Counted from the first letter of the stretch, positions 35,625 through 44,682 are shown. The stretch: DNA of 64,000 nt from Noviherbaspirillum soli (GCF_015352955.1 NZ_JACYOX010000001.1:62001-126000), one strand, 5' to 3'. The notes: generated by a model from the sequence alone, not told the origin. Made by a program: numbers and translations.

Positions 35625-36341
35625 ATGGATAAGGTAAAGGCCGTATTGACTGGACATAGCCGTGGCCTCGGGGCGGCGATTGCGGCCGAGCTGGCGGCGC
35701 GCGGCATCCCGACGCTGGCGCTGGCCCGCAACAGCGCAGCGGCAGGCGAGGGACTTGAGCAGGTGGAGCTTGACTTGTCCGACACGGCGGCACTGGCCAA
35801 ATGGCTGGCCGGTGACCAGATGGCGACGTTCCTGGCAGGGGCGGGGACGGTTTTGCTGATCAACAATGCCGGCATGCTGCAGCCGGTCGGACCGCTCGCC
35901 ACGCAGGCGCCGGAACAGGTGGCGCGCGCCATTTCGCTCAATGTGGCGGCGCCGCTGATGCTGGCAGCGGCGGTCGCCGCGGTGCCGGCCGCGCAGCGGC
36001 GGATATTGCATGTGTCGAGCGGCGCGGGGCGCAATGCCTATCCGGGCTGGGCGGTTTACTGCGCCGGAAAGGCGGCTCTGGACCACCATGCCCGCGCCGC
36101 CGCACTGGACAATGCGCCGGGGCTGCGAATCTGCAGCCTGGCGCCAGGCGTGATCGATACCGACATGCAGGCGCAGATCAGGGCCGCCGACCCGGCCAGT
36201 TTTCCGCTGCGCGAGCGTTTCGAGGCACTGAAGCAGCAGGGCCAGCTGGATACGCCAGCCGACTGCGCCCGCAAGCTGCTGCGCTTTCTGCTGAGTGCCG
36301 ATTTCGGCCAGCAGCCGGTTGCCGATTTGCGTGACGTTTGA
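35625..36341 (+). CDS. SDR-family oxidoreductase, YciK/benzil reductase-like
   Basis: A 238-residue short-chain dehydrogenase. It has TGHSRGLGAAI (cofactor motif), LLINNAGMLQPVG, the catalytic Ser in LHVSSGAG and the YCAGKAALDHHA motif with Tyr and Lys, followed by LAPGVIDTDMQAQI. The ATG at 35625 follows AAGGAAG. Its sequence resembles the sepiapterin/benzil reductase-like SDRs, but substrate assignment is not justified. A bidirectional terminator separates it from the convergent PEP-CTERM gene. Confidence 0.88.
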   Translation: MDKVKAVLTGHSRGLGAAIAAELAARGIPTLALARNSAAAGEGLEQVELDLSDTAALAKWLAGDQMATFLAGAGTVLLINNAGMLQPVGPLATQAPEQVARAISLNVAAPLMLAAAVAAVPAAQRRILHVSSGAGRNAYPGWAVYCAGKAALDHHARAAALDNAPGLRICSLAPGVIDTDMQAQIRAADPASFPLRERFEALKQQGQLDTPADCARKLLRFLLSADFGQQPVADLRDV

Positions 36342-36377
36342 CGTTCAGCGTCCGCCGCCTGGCGACGATGCGTCAAT

Positions 36378-36410
36378 AAAAAATGCCTGCTTGAAAAGCA
36401 GGCATTTTTT
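36378..36410. terminator. Bidirectional rho-independent terminator
   Basis: Perfect 14-bp arms AAAAAATGCCTGCT (36378-36391) and AGCAGGCATTTTTT (36397-36410) with a 5-base loop lie between two convergent genes. The A-run on one side and T-run on the other allow termination in both directions. Confidence 0.93.
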
Positions 36411-36433
36411 TAATCCAGCAGAAAGCGGGTGAA

Positions 36434-37255
36434 TCAGGCCTTGCGGGCCTTGCGACGCGCCAGGCCGAAGCCGAGGAAGCCCAGGCCGAGCAGTGCCACC
36501 GTGGCCGGTTCCGGAACCTGATTGCCACCGCCGCCGAAGATCACGTCCAGCGATCCATTGATGCGCTGTGTGCCGGTGGGCGAGAAATTGTTGAGCTGGC
36601 CCGACTGGAAAGTGATGTTGTAGAACGGATTCGGGCTGGTGAAGTACTGGCTGCCGGCCGTGGTCAGGTTCAGCGAGGACGATGCGCCGAAGCTGCCGCA
36701 ATTGATGCCATTGGTGGCGCCGCAGGTCGACAGCGTCGGATCCAGCGTACCCTGGCCGGAGCTGGGCATGCCGGTAGCGATCAGGTAGTCGTCGCCGCCG
36801 TTGGCCACGCTGAAGGCGCTGGTGCCGCTACCGGGCTCGCCGAAGCGGCTGTCTGCATTCGGATCGAGGAAGATGCGCAGCGAACCGCCAGGCGCAAAAT
36901 TGAAGGTCGCGCCGCTGCCGGTGCCGGCCTGCACGGTGCCATTACCCTGGAACAATGCATACATGCCGTACTGGTTCGGGCTCACGCCACCGAGTTGCGA
37001 GGCGACAGGGGTGCTGCCATTGCTGGCGACGAACTGGCCCGCATTCCACAGCAGGGAAACCTGGAAGGTGTTACCCGAAAACGTGATGACTTCATCGTAG
37101 TTGCCGGTGATCTTGTCTGCGGTGAAGGTGTTTGCCAATGCACCCGCAACCGCGCTTTCGGTAACCTGGAAATCAGGAAAAGACTGCGCCGAAGCCAGGC
37201 CTGCGCTCAGTGCCAGTGCGCTGGCCAGCAGGATATTTTTTGTTGGGTGATTCAT
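36434..37255 (-). CDS. PEP-CTERM sorting-domain protein, flocculation-associated (PepA-like)
   Basis: A 273-residue secreted protein with a signal peptide (NILLASALALSAGLASAQS) and a C-terminal PEP-CTERM anchor: the VPEPATVALLGLGFLG motif, a hydrophobic segment and a basic end (ARRKARKA). Exosortase processes such tails. The body (NTFTADKITGNYDEVITFSG, NAGQFVASNGSTPVASQLGG, DYLIATGMPSSGQGTLDPTL) resembles PEP-CTERM proteins linked to floc formation in Zoogloea-like bacteria, from memory. A sigma-54-like promoter lies 54 bases upstream. The ATG at 37255 follows GGAG. Exosortase genes are not in this window. Confidence 0.88.
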   Translation of the reverse strand: MNHPTKNILLASALALSAGLASAQSFPDFQVTESAVAGALANTFTADKITGNYDEVITFSGNTFQVSLLWNAGQFVASNGSTPVASQLGGVSPNQYGMYALFQGNGTVQAGTGSGATFNFAPGGSLRIFLDPNADSRFGEPGSGTSAFSVANGGDDYLIATGMPSSGQGTLDPTLSTCGATNGINCGSFGASSSLNLTTAGSQYFTSPNPFYNITFQSGQLNNFSPTGTQRINGSLDVIFGGGGNQVPEPATVALLGLGFLGFGLARRKARKA

Positions 37256-37815
37256 GTTTTCTCCGATCAATTGTTACGAGGGCGACTTGTCGTCTTCCCA
37301 CGTAGTAAGCAAGATAGGGGCCAAACGTGAACTCCTTTAAAAAACAGTCGTTTACAAATTGCCTCCGGGTTTATCTGTGGCGAATGTAAAGTAAACCGGC
37401 ATTGTTTCAGTAAGGCATTGAATATCAAGGAAATATGCCAATTAAAGAAAGGAACTGCCAGGAATAGCCATCCAACTTTGATTGTTTCCTTCGGCTTTCA
37501 ATATGTAAAACACAGGTTGTCGGAGAAATTTACACACGGAATGGGTCAGCGCTGCAAATGTTTTAACAATGTTTCCGTAGCGGCAGCGCATCGGGCATGG
37601 CGAAGCGCTGAATTGCTTTGGGTTCGGCGCAGGCGCGGCGTGGAGGCGCCGCGCTGGCCAGCCTGTGGGATGGAAGCAAAGGGAGGCGTAGCAAAACGGA
37701 AAGGAGGCAGCCCGGACGGGCGGGCTGGCTAGCTGCACGGGATGGCCAGCTTATGACGCAGAATGCTGCATGCCGCGCCTGCGGGATGTTCAGGCAGGAA
37801 CCGGCGGCGCGCCGC
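37256..37815. other. Spacer upstream of the PEP-CTERM gene
   Basis: Apart from the sigma-54-like promoter at 37309-37323, the 560 bases show no convincing gene. Overlapping frames of about 100 and 78 codons around 37418-37854 are not protein-like. Activator sites for the sigma-54 promoter would be expected in this stretch. Confidence 0.45.
37309..37323 (-). promoter_or_regulatory. Sigma-54 (RpoN) promoter
   Basis: Read on the minus strand the sequence is TGGCCCCTATCTTGC, with the -24 GG and -12 GC exactly 10 bases apart and TGGC/TTGC as the element ends. The start codon at 37255 lies 54 bases downstream, giving a leader of roughly 40 bases. Sigma-54 control of PEP-CTERM genes is known from floc-forming bacteria. 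Confidence 0.72.
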
Positions 37816-38715
37816 TCAGCCGAAGATGATCCAGGCGGCGACCAGAATGATTAGCAGTGCCCGGACGATGTAGTACACCGTGCGGTTCCAGGCCTTGAAG
37901 CGGCGGCGATAGCGGCCGGCGTGCCAGAACACGCGGAATACCTTGTTGATCCCGCCGGTCTGGTCGCCTGTCTCATTGGGCGAGCTTGCAGCGGTCATGA
38001 TCGTGCGTCCCAGCCATTTGTTGATCTTCTGCGCCCAGCGGTAGCGCATCGGCCGCTCGATGTCGCAGAACAGGATGATGCGGTTGACGTCGCTGGAATT
38101 CTTCGCCCAGTGCAGGAAGGTCTCGTCGAAAATCACTGCCTCGCCATCGCGCCAGCTATAGCGCTGGCCGTCGACATCGATGAAGCAGCGGTCGGTATTT
38201 GGCGTGACCAGGCCCAGGTGGTAGCGCAGGGAGCCGGCAAACGGGTCGCGGTGGCTGTTGAGCTTGGCGCCGGGCGGCAGTTCGGCAAACATCGCCGCCT
38301 TGACCGAGGGTATCTGGCGCAGCAGGGCCACCGTCTTCGGGCACAAGGCTTCCGCGGAAGGATGGCTGGCGTCGTACCACTTCAGATAGAAACGCTTCCA
38401 GCCGGTCTTGAAGAAGGAGTTGAAACCCGCGTCGTCATTCTTTTCCGCCGCCCGGATCTTCTGCATCGCGATCAGGTTCAGCGCCTCGCCGCGGATCATC
38501 TCCCAGTTTTCCTGCAGAGGCTTTAGGTCGGGAAACTGGCTGGTCGGCAGATACGGCGTCGAAGGCACCCCGGAAAACATGTGCATGAAGGTGTTGAGCG
38601 GGGAGACAAACGACGAATGATCGAAGATCTGGCGGAAGAAGGGCAGCCTGACCCTGCCGCGGAAATGGATGTGCAGGATGGACAGCAGGTAGATGGCGAC
38701 GATGGTCCACTTCAT
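37816..38715 (-). CDS. lpxO: LpxO-like aspartyl/asparaginyl beta-hydroxylase
   Basis: A 299-residue Fe(II)/2-oxoglutarate dioxygenase anchored by an N-terminal hydrophobic segment (WTIVAIYLLSILHIHF); the C terminus also has one (VRALLIILVAAWIIFG). The iron site is visible as HRDPFAGSLRYHLGL and the distal His in FDETFLHWAKN, with the 2-oxoglutarate Arg region in NRIILFCDIERP. LpxO adds a 2-hydroxyl to a lipid A acyl chain; this protein is in that family but its acyl target is inferred. It is divergent from the MscS gene. Confidence 0.85.
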   Translation of the reverse strand: MKWTIVAIYLLSILHIHFRGRVRLPFFRQIFDHSSFVSPLNTFMHMFSGVPSTPYLPTSQFPDLKPLQENWEMIRGEALNLIAMQKIRAAEKNDDAGFNSFFKTGWKRFYLKWYDASHPSAEALCPKTVALLRQIPSVKAAMFAELPPGAKLNSHRDPFAGSLRYHLGLVTPNTDRCFIDVDGQRYSWRDGEAVIFDETFLHWAKNSSDVNRIILFCDIERPMRYRWAQKINKWLGRTIMTAASSPNETGDQTGGINKVFRVFWHAGRYRRRFKAWNRTVYYIVRALLIILVAAWIIFG

Positions 38716-38963
38716 GGCGGGAACAGGTTAGGTAAGGATAAAAGGGAAGCGGGAAAGCACCCGAACGCGCGATTTTAACCTTTTTAATCTTCTAAACTAT
38801 TGTCAAGCCTGCGTTACTGGCCACTGGCCGATGTTTATCGCGCTGTTCGTCCAGGCGCCTCGACCTGCCGCGAAGGCAGGAAGCCGATGCTTGATTCGTT
38901 CGGAACCCTACACTGCTGCCTGTCGATACAATGCCGGATTGATAACGTCAGGCAATTTCCTTG

Positions 38964-41594
38964 ATGACCCCAGACCGATTTTTCTTCCTTGCAATGCATT
39001 CCATCCTGCCGCGCGATCGTCGTGCGTCCATCATTTACGGACTGCTGGCAACGCTGCTGCTTGGCCTCGTCCTGATGCTGGGGATGCGGCCCGCCATCGC
39101 GCAGGGCGCCAAGGCCGCGCCAGCTCCGGCCCCGGCCGGCGCGGCCGCTCCAGCCGCCGCGCCGGCTGCGCCACCAGCCCCGACGCCGGTCGCCCTGGCC
39201 GACGTCGCGGTCGAAGCCGAAACCGCGAGCGCGCTGGTGCGGCGCTTTGAAGCCCGCAGCCGCATGCAGGATGAGCTCGATAGCGCCAGCGAGGAATTGC
39301 CGGTGCTGGCACGCGACATGGCCGTGCGCACGCTGGAAATGCGGCGCCTGCTCACCCGCAACACCCCGCTGGAGACGATACGCAGCCTGGAAGCGGAATG
39401 GCGCTATCTGGAGAACCGCTCCTCGGCGATCACCCGTGACCTGACCCGTGCCGCCTCCCAGCTCGACCGTGACCTGGCGGAGCTGGACAAGCTCGACGCC
39501 ACCTGGAGCGCCACCCGCGAGGCTGCCATTACCGGCGCCGCGCCGGCGCCGGTAATGGCGCGCGTACGCGAAATCGCAGCCGAAGTTGCGAGAACCAAGA
39601 AGACCGTGCTGGAGCGGCGGGCGCGGGTGCTGGCCCTGCAAAGCCAGTCCGCCGAAGTGGGTTCCCGGGCGGCGCAGGCGACCCAGGCGCTGACGGAGGC
39701 CAGCGAGCAGGCAGCGGCGCGCCTGTTCTATGCCGACAGCCCGCCGATCTGGCTCAGCAATCCTCTCGACGTGCATGCGCGCGAGCTGCCCGATGCCGGT
39801 ACCAGCGGCATGGGAGAAACCGTCGCACTGGCAACCTATATCCGGAACAATCTGCGCAATTTTGGCATTCACGCGCTGGCATTCCTGGCGCTCGCCGGCC
39901 TGCTGTACCTGATACGCAGCAAGGTGCAGGTGCTGAGCCAGAGCGACCGCAATCTCAAGCGTACCGGCAAGATTTTCGACATGCCGATCGTCAGCGCGGT
40001 GCTGCTGAGCCTGTTGCTGGCAGCCTGGTTCTATCCCCGCGCGCCGCGGCTGTTCTGGCTCGCCGGCGGCGTATTCAGCGCCATACCGACGCTGATCTTT
40101 TCCCGCCGGGTGATCGAGCGGCATCTTTATCCGGTGCTGTATGTCGTGGTCGGCTTCTACGTGCTCGACAAGCTGCGCGGCGTCCTGACGCCGCTGCCGG
40201 TGATCTGGCGCTGGGCCATGCTGGCGGAGATCGTATTCTTCCTGCTGGCCCTGGTGCTGACCCTGCGCCGCTCCCGCCGCAAGCCGGACGGTCCGCCCTG
40301 GACCGCGACCGCGGCATGGCGCGCGGTGCGCTGGGGCGCATGGCCGGGCCTGCTGGTGTTTTCGGTGGCGCTGGCCGCCAACCTGGCGGGTTACGTGCGC
40401 CTGGCCGACCTGCTGACCGCCACCGCATTCTTCAGCGCCTTCAGCGCCGTGGTTGCACATGCGCTGACCCGCGTCGGCGAAGGCCTGCTGCATGCCTTGC
40501 TGTGCGTGCCGCCGCTGTCCTTTCTCGGCATGGTGCAGCGTCACACGCCGCTGTTGACCAGCCGCTTCAACCGATTCCTGAAATGGGTGGCCTTCATCGT
40601 GTGGCTCGGCCTGACGCTGCGCGCGCTGGGACTGCTGCCGCCCTTGCTGACCCACCTCGACGCGCTGTGGGAAGCCAAGCTCCCGCTGGGCTCGCTGGAA
40701 ACCTCGGTCGGCAGCCTGGTGATCTTCATCCTCACGATCTGGGGCACCTTCCTGCTGTCGCGCCTGGCCCGCTTTATCCTGGAAGAGGAAGTGTTTCCCA
40801 ACCTGTACCTGGAGCGCGGCCTGCCGTATGCGATCAACCGGGTGGTGCATTACCTGGTGCTGCTGTCAGGCTTCGTGATCGCGCTGGGAGCGATGGGCGT
40901 GGACATGACCAAGTTCACCATCCTGGCCGGCGCGTTCAGCGTGGGCATCGGTTTTGGCCTGCAGAATATCGTCAACAATTTCATTTCCGGCCTGATCGTG
41001 CTGTTCGAACGACCGATCAAGGTGGGCGACACCATCGAGATCGACGGCCAGACCGGCCGGGTGCAGCGCATCGGCATACGGGCCAGCGTCGTGCTGAGCA
41101 CCTCCGGCGCGGAAGTCATCATCCCCAATGGCAAGCTGATTTCAGACAAGGTGATCAACTGGACGCTGTCGAGCGGCCGCAGGCAGATTTCGGTATCGGT
41201 GCTGCTGAAGCTGGATGCGGATGTCAGCCGGGCGCGGGAACTGGTGCTGGGCGTGGCGCGCCGCCACAAGAGCGTGCTGCAGGCGCCGCCGCCGGAAGTG
41301 CTGTTCGTACGGCGCGGCATCGACCAGCTTGAATTCGAACTGCGGGTCTGGACCGATGCGCTGGACGCCTGGATGGAGGTCAAGAGCGACATGACGGCCG
41401 AAATCAATGAGGCGCTGCGGCACAATGAAATCGTCGGCGCCGTGCCGGAAAAGCCGGCCGATGCGTCAGCCGCGCCGGTGGTGGCGGATCTGCCGCCGGG
41501 CTCGCTGGCAGAGCAGGAAGCGGCCGCGCCAGCCGGCCAGGAAGCCGGGCAAGTCTCGCCTGCCAGCCCCGGTCCGGTTCCGCCCAGGGTCTGA
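38964..41594 (+). CDS. Large MscS-family mechanosensitive channel (DUF3772-like N terminus)
   Basis: An 876-residue inner-membrane channel. An N-terminal signal segment (ASIIYGLLATLLLGLVLMLG) leads to an Ala/Pro-rich linker and a periplasmic coiled-coil region (about 75-260) as in large MscK-like channels. Several helices follow, then the MscS core: GVDMTKFTILAGAFSVGIGF, GLQNIVNNFISGLIVLFERP and VGDTIEIDGQTGRVQRIGIR. The C-terminal beta/alpha domain ends in a low-complexity Ala/Pro/Gly tail. It opens at high membrane tension to relieve osmotic stress. The ATG at 38964 has no strong ribosome site; one at 38994 is an alternative. The gene contains an exceptional 15-bp hairpin at 39525-39559. 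Confidence 0.9.
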   Translation: MTPDRFFFLAMHSILPRDRRASIIYGLLATLLLGLVLMLGMRPAIAQGAKAAPAPAPAGAAAPAAAPAAPPAPTPVALADVAVEAETASALVRRFEARSRMQDELDSASEELPVLARDMAVRTLEMRRLLTRNTPLETIRSLEAEWRYLENRSSAITRDLTRAASQLDRDLAELDKLDATWSATREAAITGAAPAPVMARVREIAAEVARTKKTVLERRARVLALQSQSAEVGSRAAQATQALTEASEQAAARLFYADSPPIWLSNPLDVHARELPDAGTSGMGETVALATYIRNNLRNFGIHALAFLALAGLLYLIRSKVQVLSQSDRNLKRTGKIFDMPIVSAVLLSLLLAAWFYPRAPRLFWLAGGVFSAIPTLIFSRRVIERHLYPVLYVVVGFYVLDKLRGVLTPLPVIWRWAMLAEIVFFLLALVLTLRRSRRKPDGPPWTATAAWRAVRWGAWPGLLVFSVALAANLAGYVRLADLLTATAFFSAFSAVVAHALTRVGEGLLHALLCVPPLSFLGMVQRHTPLLTSRFNRFLKWVAFIVWLGLTLRALGLLPPLLTHLDALWEAKLPLGSLETSVGSLVIFILTIWGTFLLSRLARFILEEEVFPNLYLERGLPYAINRVVHYLVLLSGFVIALGAMGVDMTKFTILAGAFSVGIGFGLQNIVNNFISGLIVLFERPIKVGDTIEIDGQTGRVQRIGIRASVVLSTSGAEVIIPNGKLISDKVINWTLSSGRRQISVSVLLKLDADVSRARELVLGVARRHKSVLQAPPPEVLFVRRGIDQLEFELRVWTDALDAWMEVKSDMTAEINEALRHNEIVGAVPEKPADASAAPVVADLPPGSLAEQEAAAPAGQEAGQVSPASPGPVPPRV
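39525..39559. repeat. Perfect 15-bp inverted repeat inside the MscS gene
   Basis: GCCATTACCGGCGCC (39525-39539) and GGCGCCGGTAATGGC (39545-39559) flank a 5-base loop. It codes for AITGAAPAPVMA in the N-terminal coiled-coil region. The stem would be very stable in the mRNA and could slow translation or be a cruciform-prone site. Confidence 0.95.
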
Positions 41595-41611
41595 ACTGGC
41601 TTGATTTCACG

Positions 41612-41637
41612 AAAGGCATGCGAAAGCATGCCTTTTT
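41612..41637 (+). terminator. Rho-independent terminator after the MscS gene
   Basis: Arms AAAGGCATGC (41612-41621) and GCATGCCTTT (41626-41635) enclose a GAAA tetraloop, with the T-run running to 41637. Confidence 0.9.
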
Positions 41638-41822
41638 GTTCATTTGTTGCTTTATTTCCATGCAATTTGGAAAATAAAATTGTTTATCGGTAAATTTTGC
41701 GCGTAATTTTTGCTACAGACAGGAAATAATTTCTATCTGGAATGAACTTTCTGACGTTTCCTCATGTCAATATCGCCGTATTGATGTGCGGAAATCTTTG
41801 TTAAACGTTCAGAAAGACACTC

Positions 41823-43499
41823 ATGTCCTCCTCTCTTCTTTCGCTGCCTTGCCGACGCTCCGCGCTGTCCGCTGCGGCTGTTCTGACCCTGTTTGTGTCC
41901 GCCTCGGCTTCGGCCGCAACCCTTCAGGTTGGTCCGGGCAAAACCTTTTCGACGCCGTGCCGGGCCTTCGCCGCGGCTTCCGACGGCGATACCATCGAAA
42001 TCGATGCCGCAGGCAGCTATAACGGCGACGTTTGCGGCATTGGCCGCAGCTGGCTGACCATCCGCGGCGTCAATGGCCGCCCGAAGATCAATGCCAACGG
42101 CGCCAATTCGATGGGCAAGGGCATCTGGGTCGTGCAGGGCACCGGTACCGTGATTGAAAACGTCGAGATGTTTGGCGCCAGGGTGGCTGACCGCAACGGC
42201 GCCGCGCTGCGCCTGGATGGCCGCGACCTGACCCTGCGCGGCAGCTACCTGCACGATAACGAGAATGGCATCCTGACCAACAACGACGGCGTGTCCAACA
42301 TCATCATCGAGAACACCGAATTCGCCAGCAACGGCTACGGCGACGGCTATTCCCATAACCTGTACATCGGGCATGTGAACAGCCTGGTGTTTCGCAACAG
42401 CTATTCGCACGATGCCAAAGTTGGCCACAACCTGAAGTCCCGCGCCAATACCAACACCATCGTCTATAGCCGCTTTTCCAGCTCGATCAATGCGCCCAGC
42501 TATGAAATCGATCTGCCGAATGCGGGCAAGGCCTATGTCATCGGCAACGTGATCCAGCAGCCGGCATGGAACAACAATCCTTCCCTGCTGGCCTTTGGCG
42601 AGGAGGGCGCGAGCAATGTCGGCCAGGAACTGTATGTGGTCAACAATACCTTCCTCAATGAAGACAGCTCGCGCGGCACCTTCATCATGGTCGGCAGCGG
42701 CGTCACCACCCCGGTACTGATGCAGAACAACCTGTTCGTCGGCACCGGCACCGCCAGCACCCAGTACAACACCGTGGACCGCACCAACCTGCGCACGCTG
42801 TCAGCCGCCTTCGTCGATCGCGCCGGCTACGACCTGCGTCCGGCCAGCGGCTCGCCGGCAATCAATGCGGGTTCCGCACCGGGCACCAGCGCCTCCGGCC
42901 TGTCCCTGACGCCAACGCTGCAGTACAAGCATGTCGCCGGCGGCGAGGCCCGCCCGGTGAACGGCGCCATCGACATCGGCGCCTATGAAGCCGCGGCAGC
43001 GACGACCACCACAACCACCACGCCAACGACCACCACCACGACTTCGCCATCGACCACGTCGACCGTGACCAACTGGATCGCGTGTGCGGCCGAGAACGGC
43101 ACCTGCTCGTTCAGCGGCACCCGTCAGGTTCGCTATGGCGCCAACGGCACCTATGCCTACAAGTCGGCAACCGATTCGATCAGCTGCAGCAATGCCGTTT
43201 TCGGCGACCCGGTCTATGGCGTGGCGAAGTCCTGCAGCTACGCAGATACCACGACCAGCACGACCACCACGACAGCGCCGACCACCACCACGACCACCAC
43301 GACGGCGCCAAGCACCCAGACCTGGACCCGTTGCGCAACCGAGAACGGCACCTGCAGCTTCAGCGGCACCCATCAGGTCCGTTATGGCGCCAACAATATC
43401 TACTCGTACAAGTCGGCGACCGGCGCGATTGCCTGCAGCAATTGGGAATTCGGCGATCCGGTGTATGGCGTGCAGAAGTATTGCGATTACCTGAACTAG
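41823..43499 (+). CDS. Secreted right-handed beta-helix protein with two C-terminal Cys modules
   Basis: A 558-residue secreted protein. A signal peptide (LSAAAVLTLFVSASASA) is followed by a parallel beta-helix of about 330 residues (NVEMFGARVADRNGAALRLD, GSYLHDNENGILTNNDGVSN, NTEFASNGYGDGYSHNLYIG), as in polysaccharide lyases and adhesins. Two near-identical modules of about 60 residues (416-474 and 499-558) follow. Each contains ENGTCSFSGT, QVRYGAN, YKSAT and FGDPVYGV with four Cys, and Thr-rich linkers precede them. I do not know a named domain for this module; carbohydrate binding is a guess. No lyase active site could be recognised. The ATG at 41823 has only a weak AGAAAG upstream. Confidence 0.85.
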   Translation: MSSSLLSLPCRRSALSAAAVLTLFVSASASAATLQVGPGKTFSTPCRAFAAASDGDTIEIDAAGSYNGDVCGIGRSWLTIRGVNGRPKINANGANSMGKGIWVVQGTGTVIENVEMFGARVADRNGAALRLDGRDLTLRGSYLHDNENGILTNNDGVSNIIIENTEFASNGYGDGYSHNLYIGHVNSLVFRNSYSHDAKVGHNLKSRANTNTIVYSRFSSSINAPSYEIDLPNAGKAYVIGNVIQQPAWNNNPSLLAFGEEGASNVGQELYVVNNTFLNEDSSRGTFIMVGSGVTTPVLMQNNLFVGTGTASTQYNTVDRTNLRTLSAAFVDRAGYDLRPASGSPAINAGSAPGTSASGLSLTPTLQYKHVAGGEARPVNGAIDIGAYEAAAATTTTTTTPTTTTTTSPSTTSTVTNWIACAAENGTCSFSGTRQVRYGANGTYAYKSATDSISCSNAVFGDPVYGVAKSCSYADTTTSTTTTTAPTTTTTTTTAPSTQTWTRCATENGTCSFSGTHQVRYGANNIYSYKSATGAIACSNWEFGDPVYGVQKYCDYLN

Positions 43500-43543
43500 G
43501 CCCGTGACTGCGCTGCTGCTCCGGCTGCGCGCACGAATGCCAG

Positions 43544-43574
43544 AAAGGCTGCCCGTAAGGTGCAGCCTTTTTTT
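43544..43574 (+). terminator. Rho-independent terminator after the beta-helix gene
   Basis: AAAGGCTGC (43544-43552) pairs with GCAGCCTTT (43562-43570), followed by more T. It lies 45 bases past the stop codon and before a convergent gene. Confidence 0.9.
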
Positions 43575-43628
43575 ATGCCTGGCTTTTGGGGAGCCGGGCT
43601 TTGCAGGCCTGTCACGGCATTGCGACGA

Positions 43629-44084
43629 TCAATGGTATTGCGGCGCGCGCAGCCAGGCCTGCAGTTGCCGCAGCACGCTGAATTCGCGCAGCCCGGCCTC
43701 GGGGTCGCAGGCAATGAGTTCGGTCAGCCGTGGGGGGAAGGCGCTGGGACGGGCGTCCAGGATGCGGTAGTTCCGCAGCCGGTTGGCCTCGGCCATCGAA
43801 ACGATGCCTGGCCAGCGCTCCGGACCCGGCGTGACGCCGATCAGGCGCCGGCCGAGCGGGCCGATCAGGCTCTCCAACTGCGGCTGCGGCGCCATGCCTT
43901 TCCAGTGTGAATGCACCACGATGCCGACATCCGGATGACGCATCAGCATTTCATCCAGTATCCAGGCCCACCGGAACAGCCAGGCCTGCTGGACACCGGT
44001 TTTCAGTGGCGAAAAGGGAGAGAGGCGTGATGTTGCGCTGGCCGGATGCAGCACGCCGTCGAATTCAAGAAAGAGTATGCGCAT
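43629..44084 (-). CDS. HAD-like protein (Swiss-army-knife RNA repair-type HAD)
   Basis: A 151-residue protein that begins with a HAD-like motif (MRILFLEFDGVLHPA), where Glu takes the place of the usual first Asp (EFDG against DxDG). This is similar to small HAD domains of the kind found in Swiss-army-knife RNA repair proteins, by memory. The rest (GIVVHSHWKGMAPQPQLESL, YRILDARPSAFPPRL) fits a compact HAD core. It stands alone, convergent with the beta-helix gene. Function unknown; the loss of the nucleophilic Asp would argue against phosphatase activity. Confidence 0.65.
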   Translation of the reverse strand: MRILFLEFDGVLHPASATSRLSPFSPLKTGVQQAWLFRWAWILDEMLMRHPDVGIVVHSHWKGMAPQPQLESLIGPLGRRLIGVTPGPERWPGIVSMAEANRLRNYRILDARPSAFPPRLTELIACDPEAGLREFSVLRQLQAWLRAPQYH

Positions 44085-44173
44085 ATCCTGACCCGATGAG
44101 CGAAAGTCGCACCAAGGTACTGTATGCATATACAGTTGTCAAGTCGTCTTCCGCCGGAAGCAGACGGCTGCGC

Positions 44174-44605
44174 TCAACTGTTGATGAAGTCGGCCAGTCT
44201 GGCGCGCAGATTGTAGTCGAGCTGCCATTGCCGGCGTTCGGCCGAGGACTGCGCCTGCGCCGCCAGCTCTTGCTCCGACAGGGCCGCCTGCGCCTGGACC
44301 AGGCGATGCGCCTGGCCGGCGTCGGGCAGGACGGTGCCGAAAAAGGCGACGGTGTCGCCGCGCTGGATCAGCAGCGTGGGAAAGTTCTCCACATCGAAGT
44401 CGCCGACGATATCGGCTTCATCCTCGATATCGATCCAGACGAATCGCTTGTCCGGATGGCGCTCGGCGAGCGCTTCGAAGGCGGGACGGTACTGGCGGCA
44501 TACATCGCACCATGCCGCGCACAGGCAGGCGACGAACCAGACGTCGCCGGAAAGCGCGTCCAGCAGTTCGCTGCGATTGTCATGCTGAAGGGTCAGGCTG
44601 CTCAT
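44174..44605 (-). CDS. Thioredoxin-like protein
   Basis: A 143-residue cytoplasmic thioredoxin-fold protein. The active site is WCDVC (in LCAAWCDVCRQYRPAFEALA), so a redox CxxC is present; the typical WCGPC middle is changed. The fold continues through FVWIDIEDEADIVGDFDVEN and the cis-Pro FPTLLI, and a Gln/Ala-rich C-terminal helix region extends beyond thioredoxin. It probably reduces or isomerises disulfides, with unknown partner. It is divergent from tsaB. Confidence 0.86.
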   Translation of the reverse strand: MSSLTLQHDNRSELLDALSGDVWFVACLCAAWCDVCRQYRPAFEALAERHPDKRFVWIDIEDEADIVGDFDVENFPTLLIQRGDTVAFFGTVLPDAGQAHRLVQAQAALSEQELAAQAQSSAERRQWQLDYNLRARLADFINS

Positions 44606-44682
44606 GGGCCGCTATTTTAGCCTACGCGTAGCCCGGCCGGCCGAGCTCCGCCCAATCGCATCGGCCACGGTAAAATAGCCGA

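Noticed and set aside
38835-40850. Very long open frame on the minus strand (about 670 codons) over the MscS gene
   Set aside because: It is antisense to a well-supported gene, is rich in Gln, Arg and His as expected from reverse reading of GC-rich codons, and has no family resemblance.
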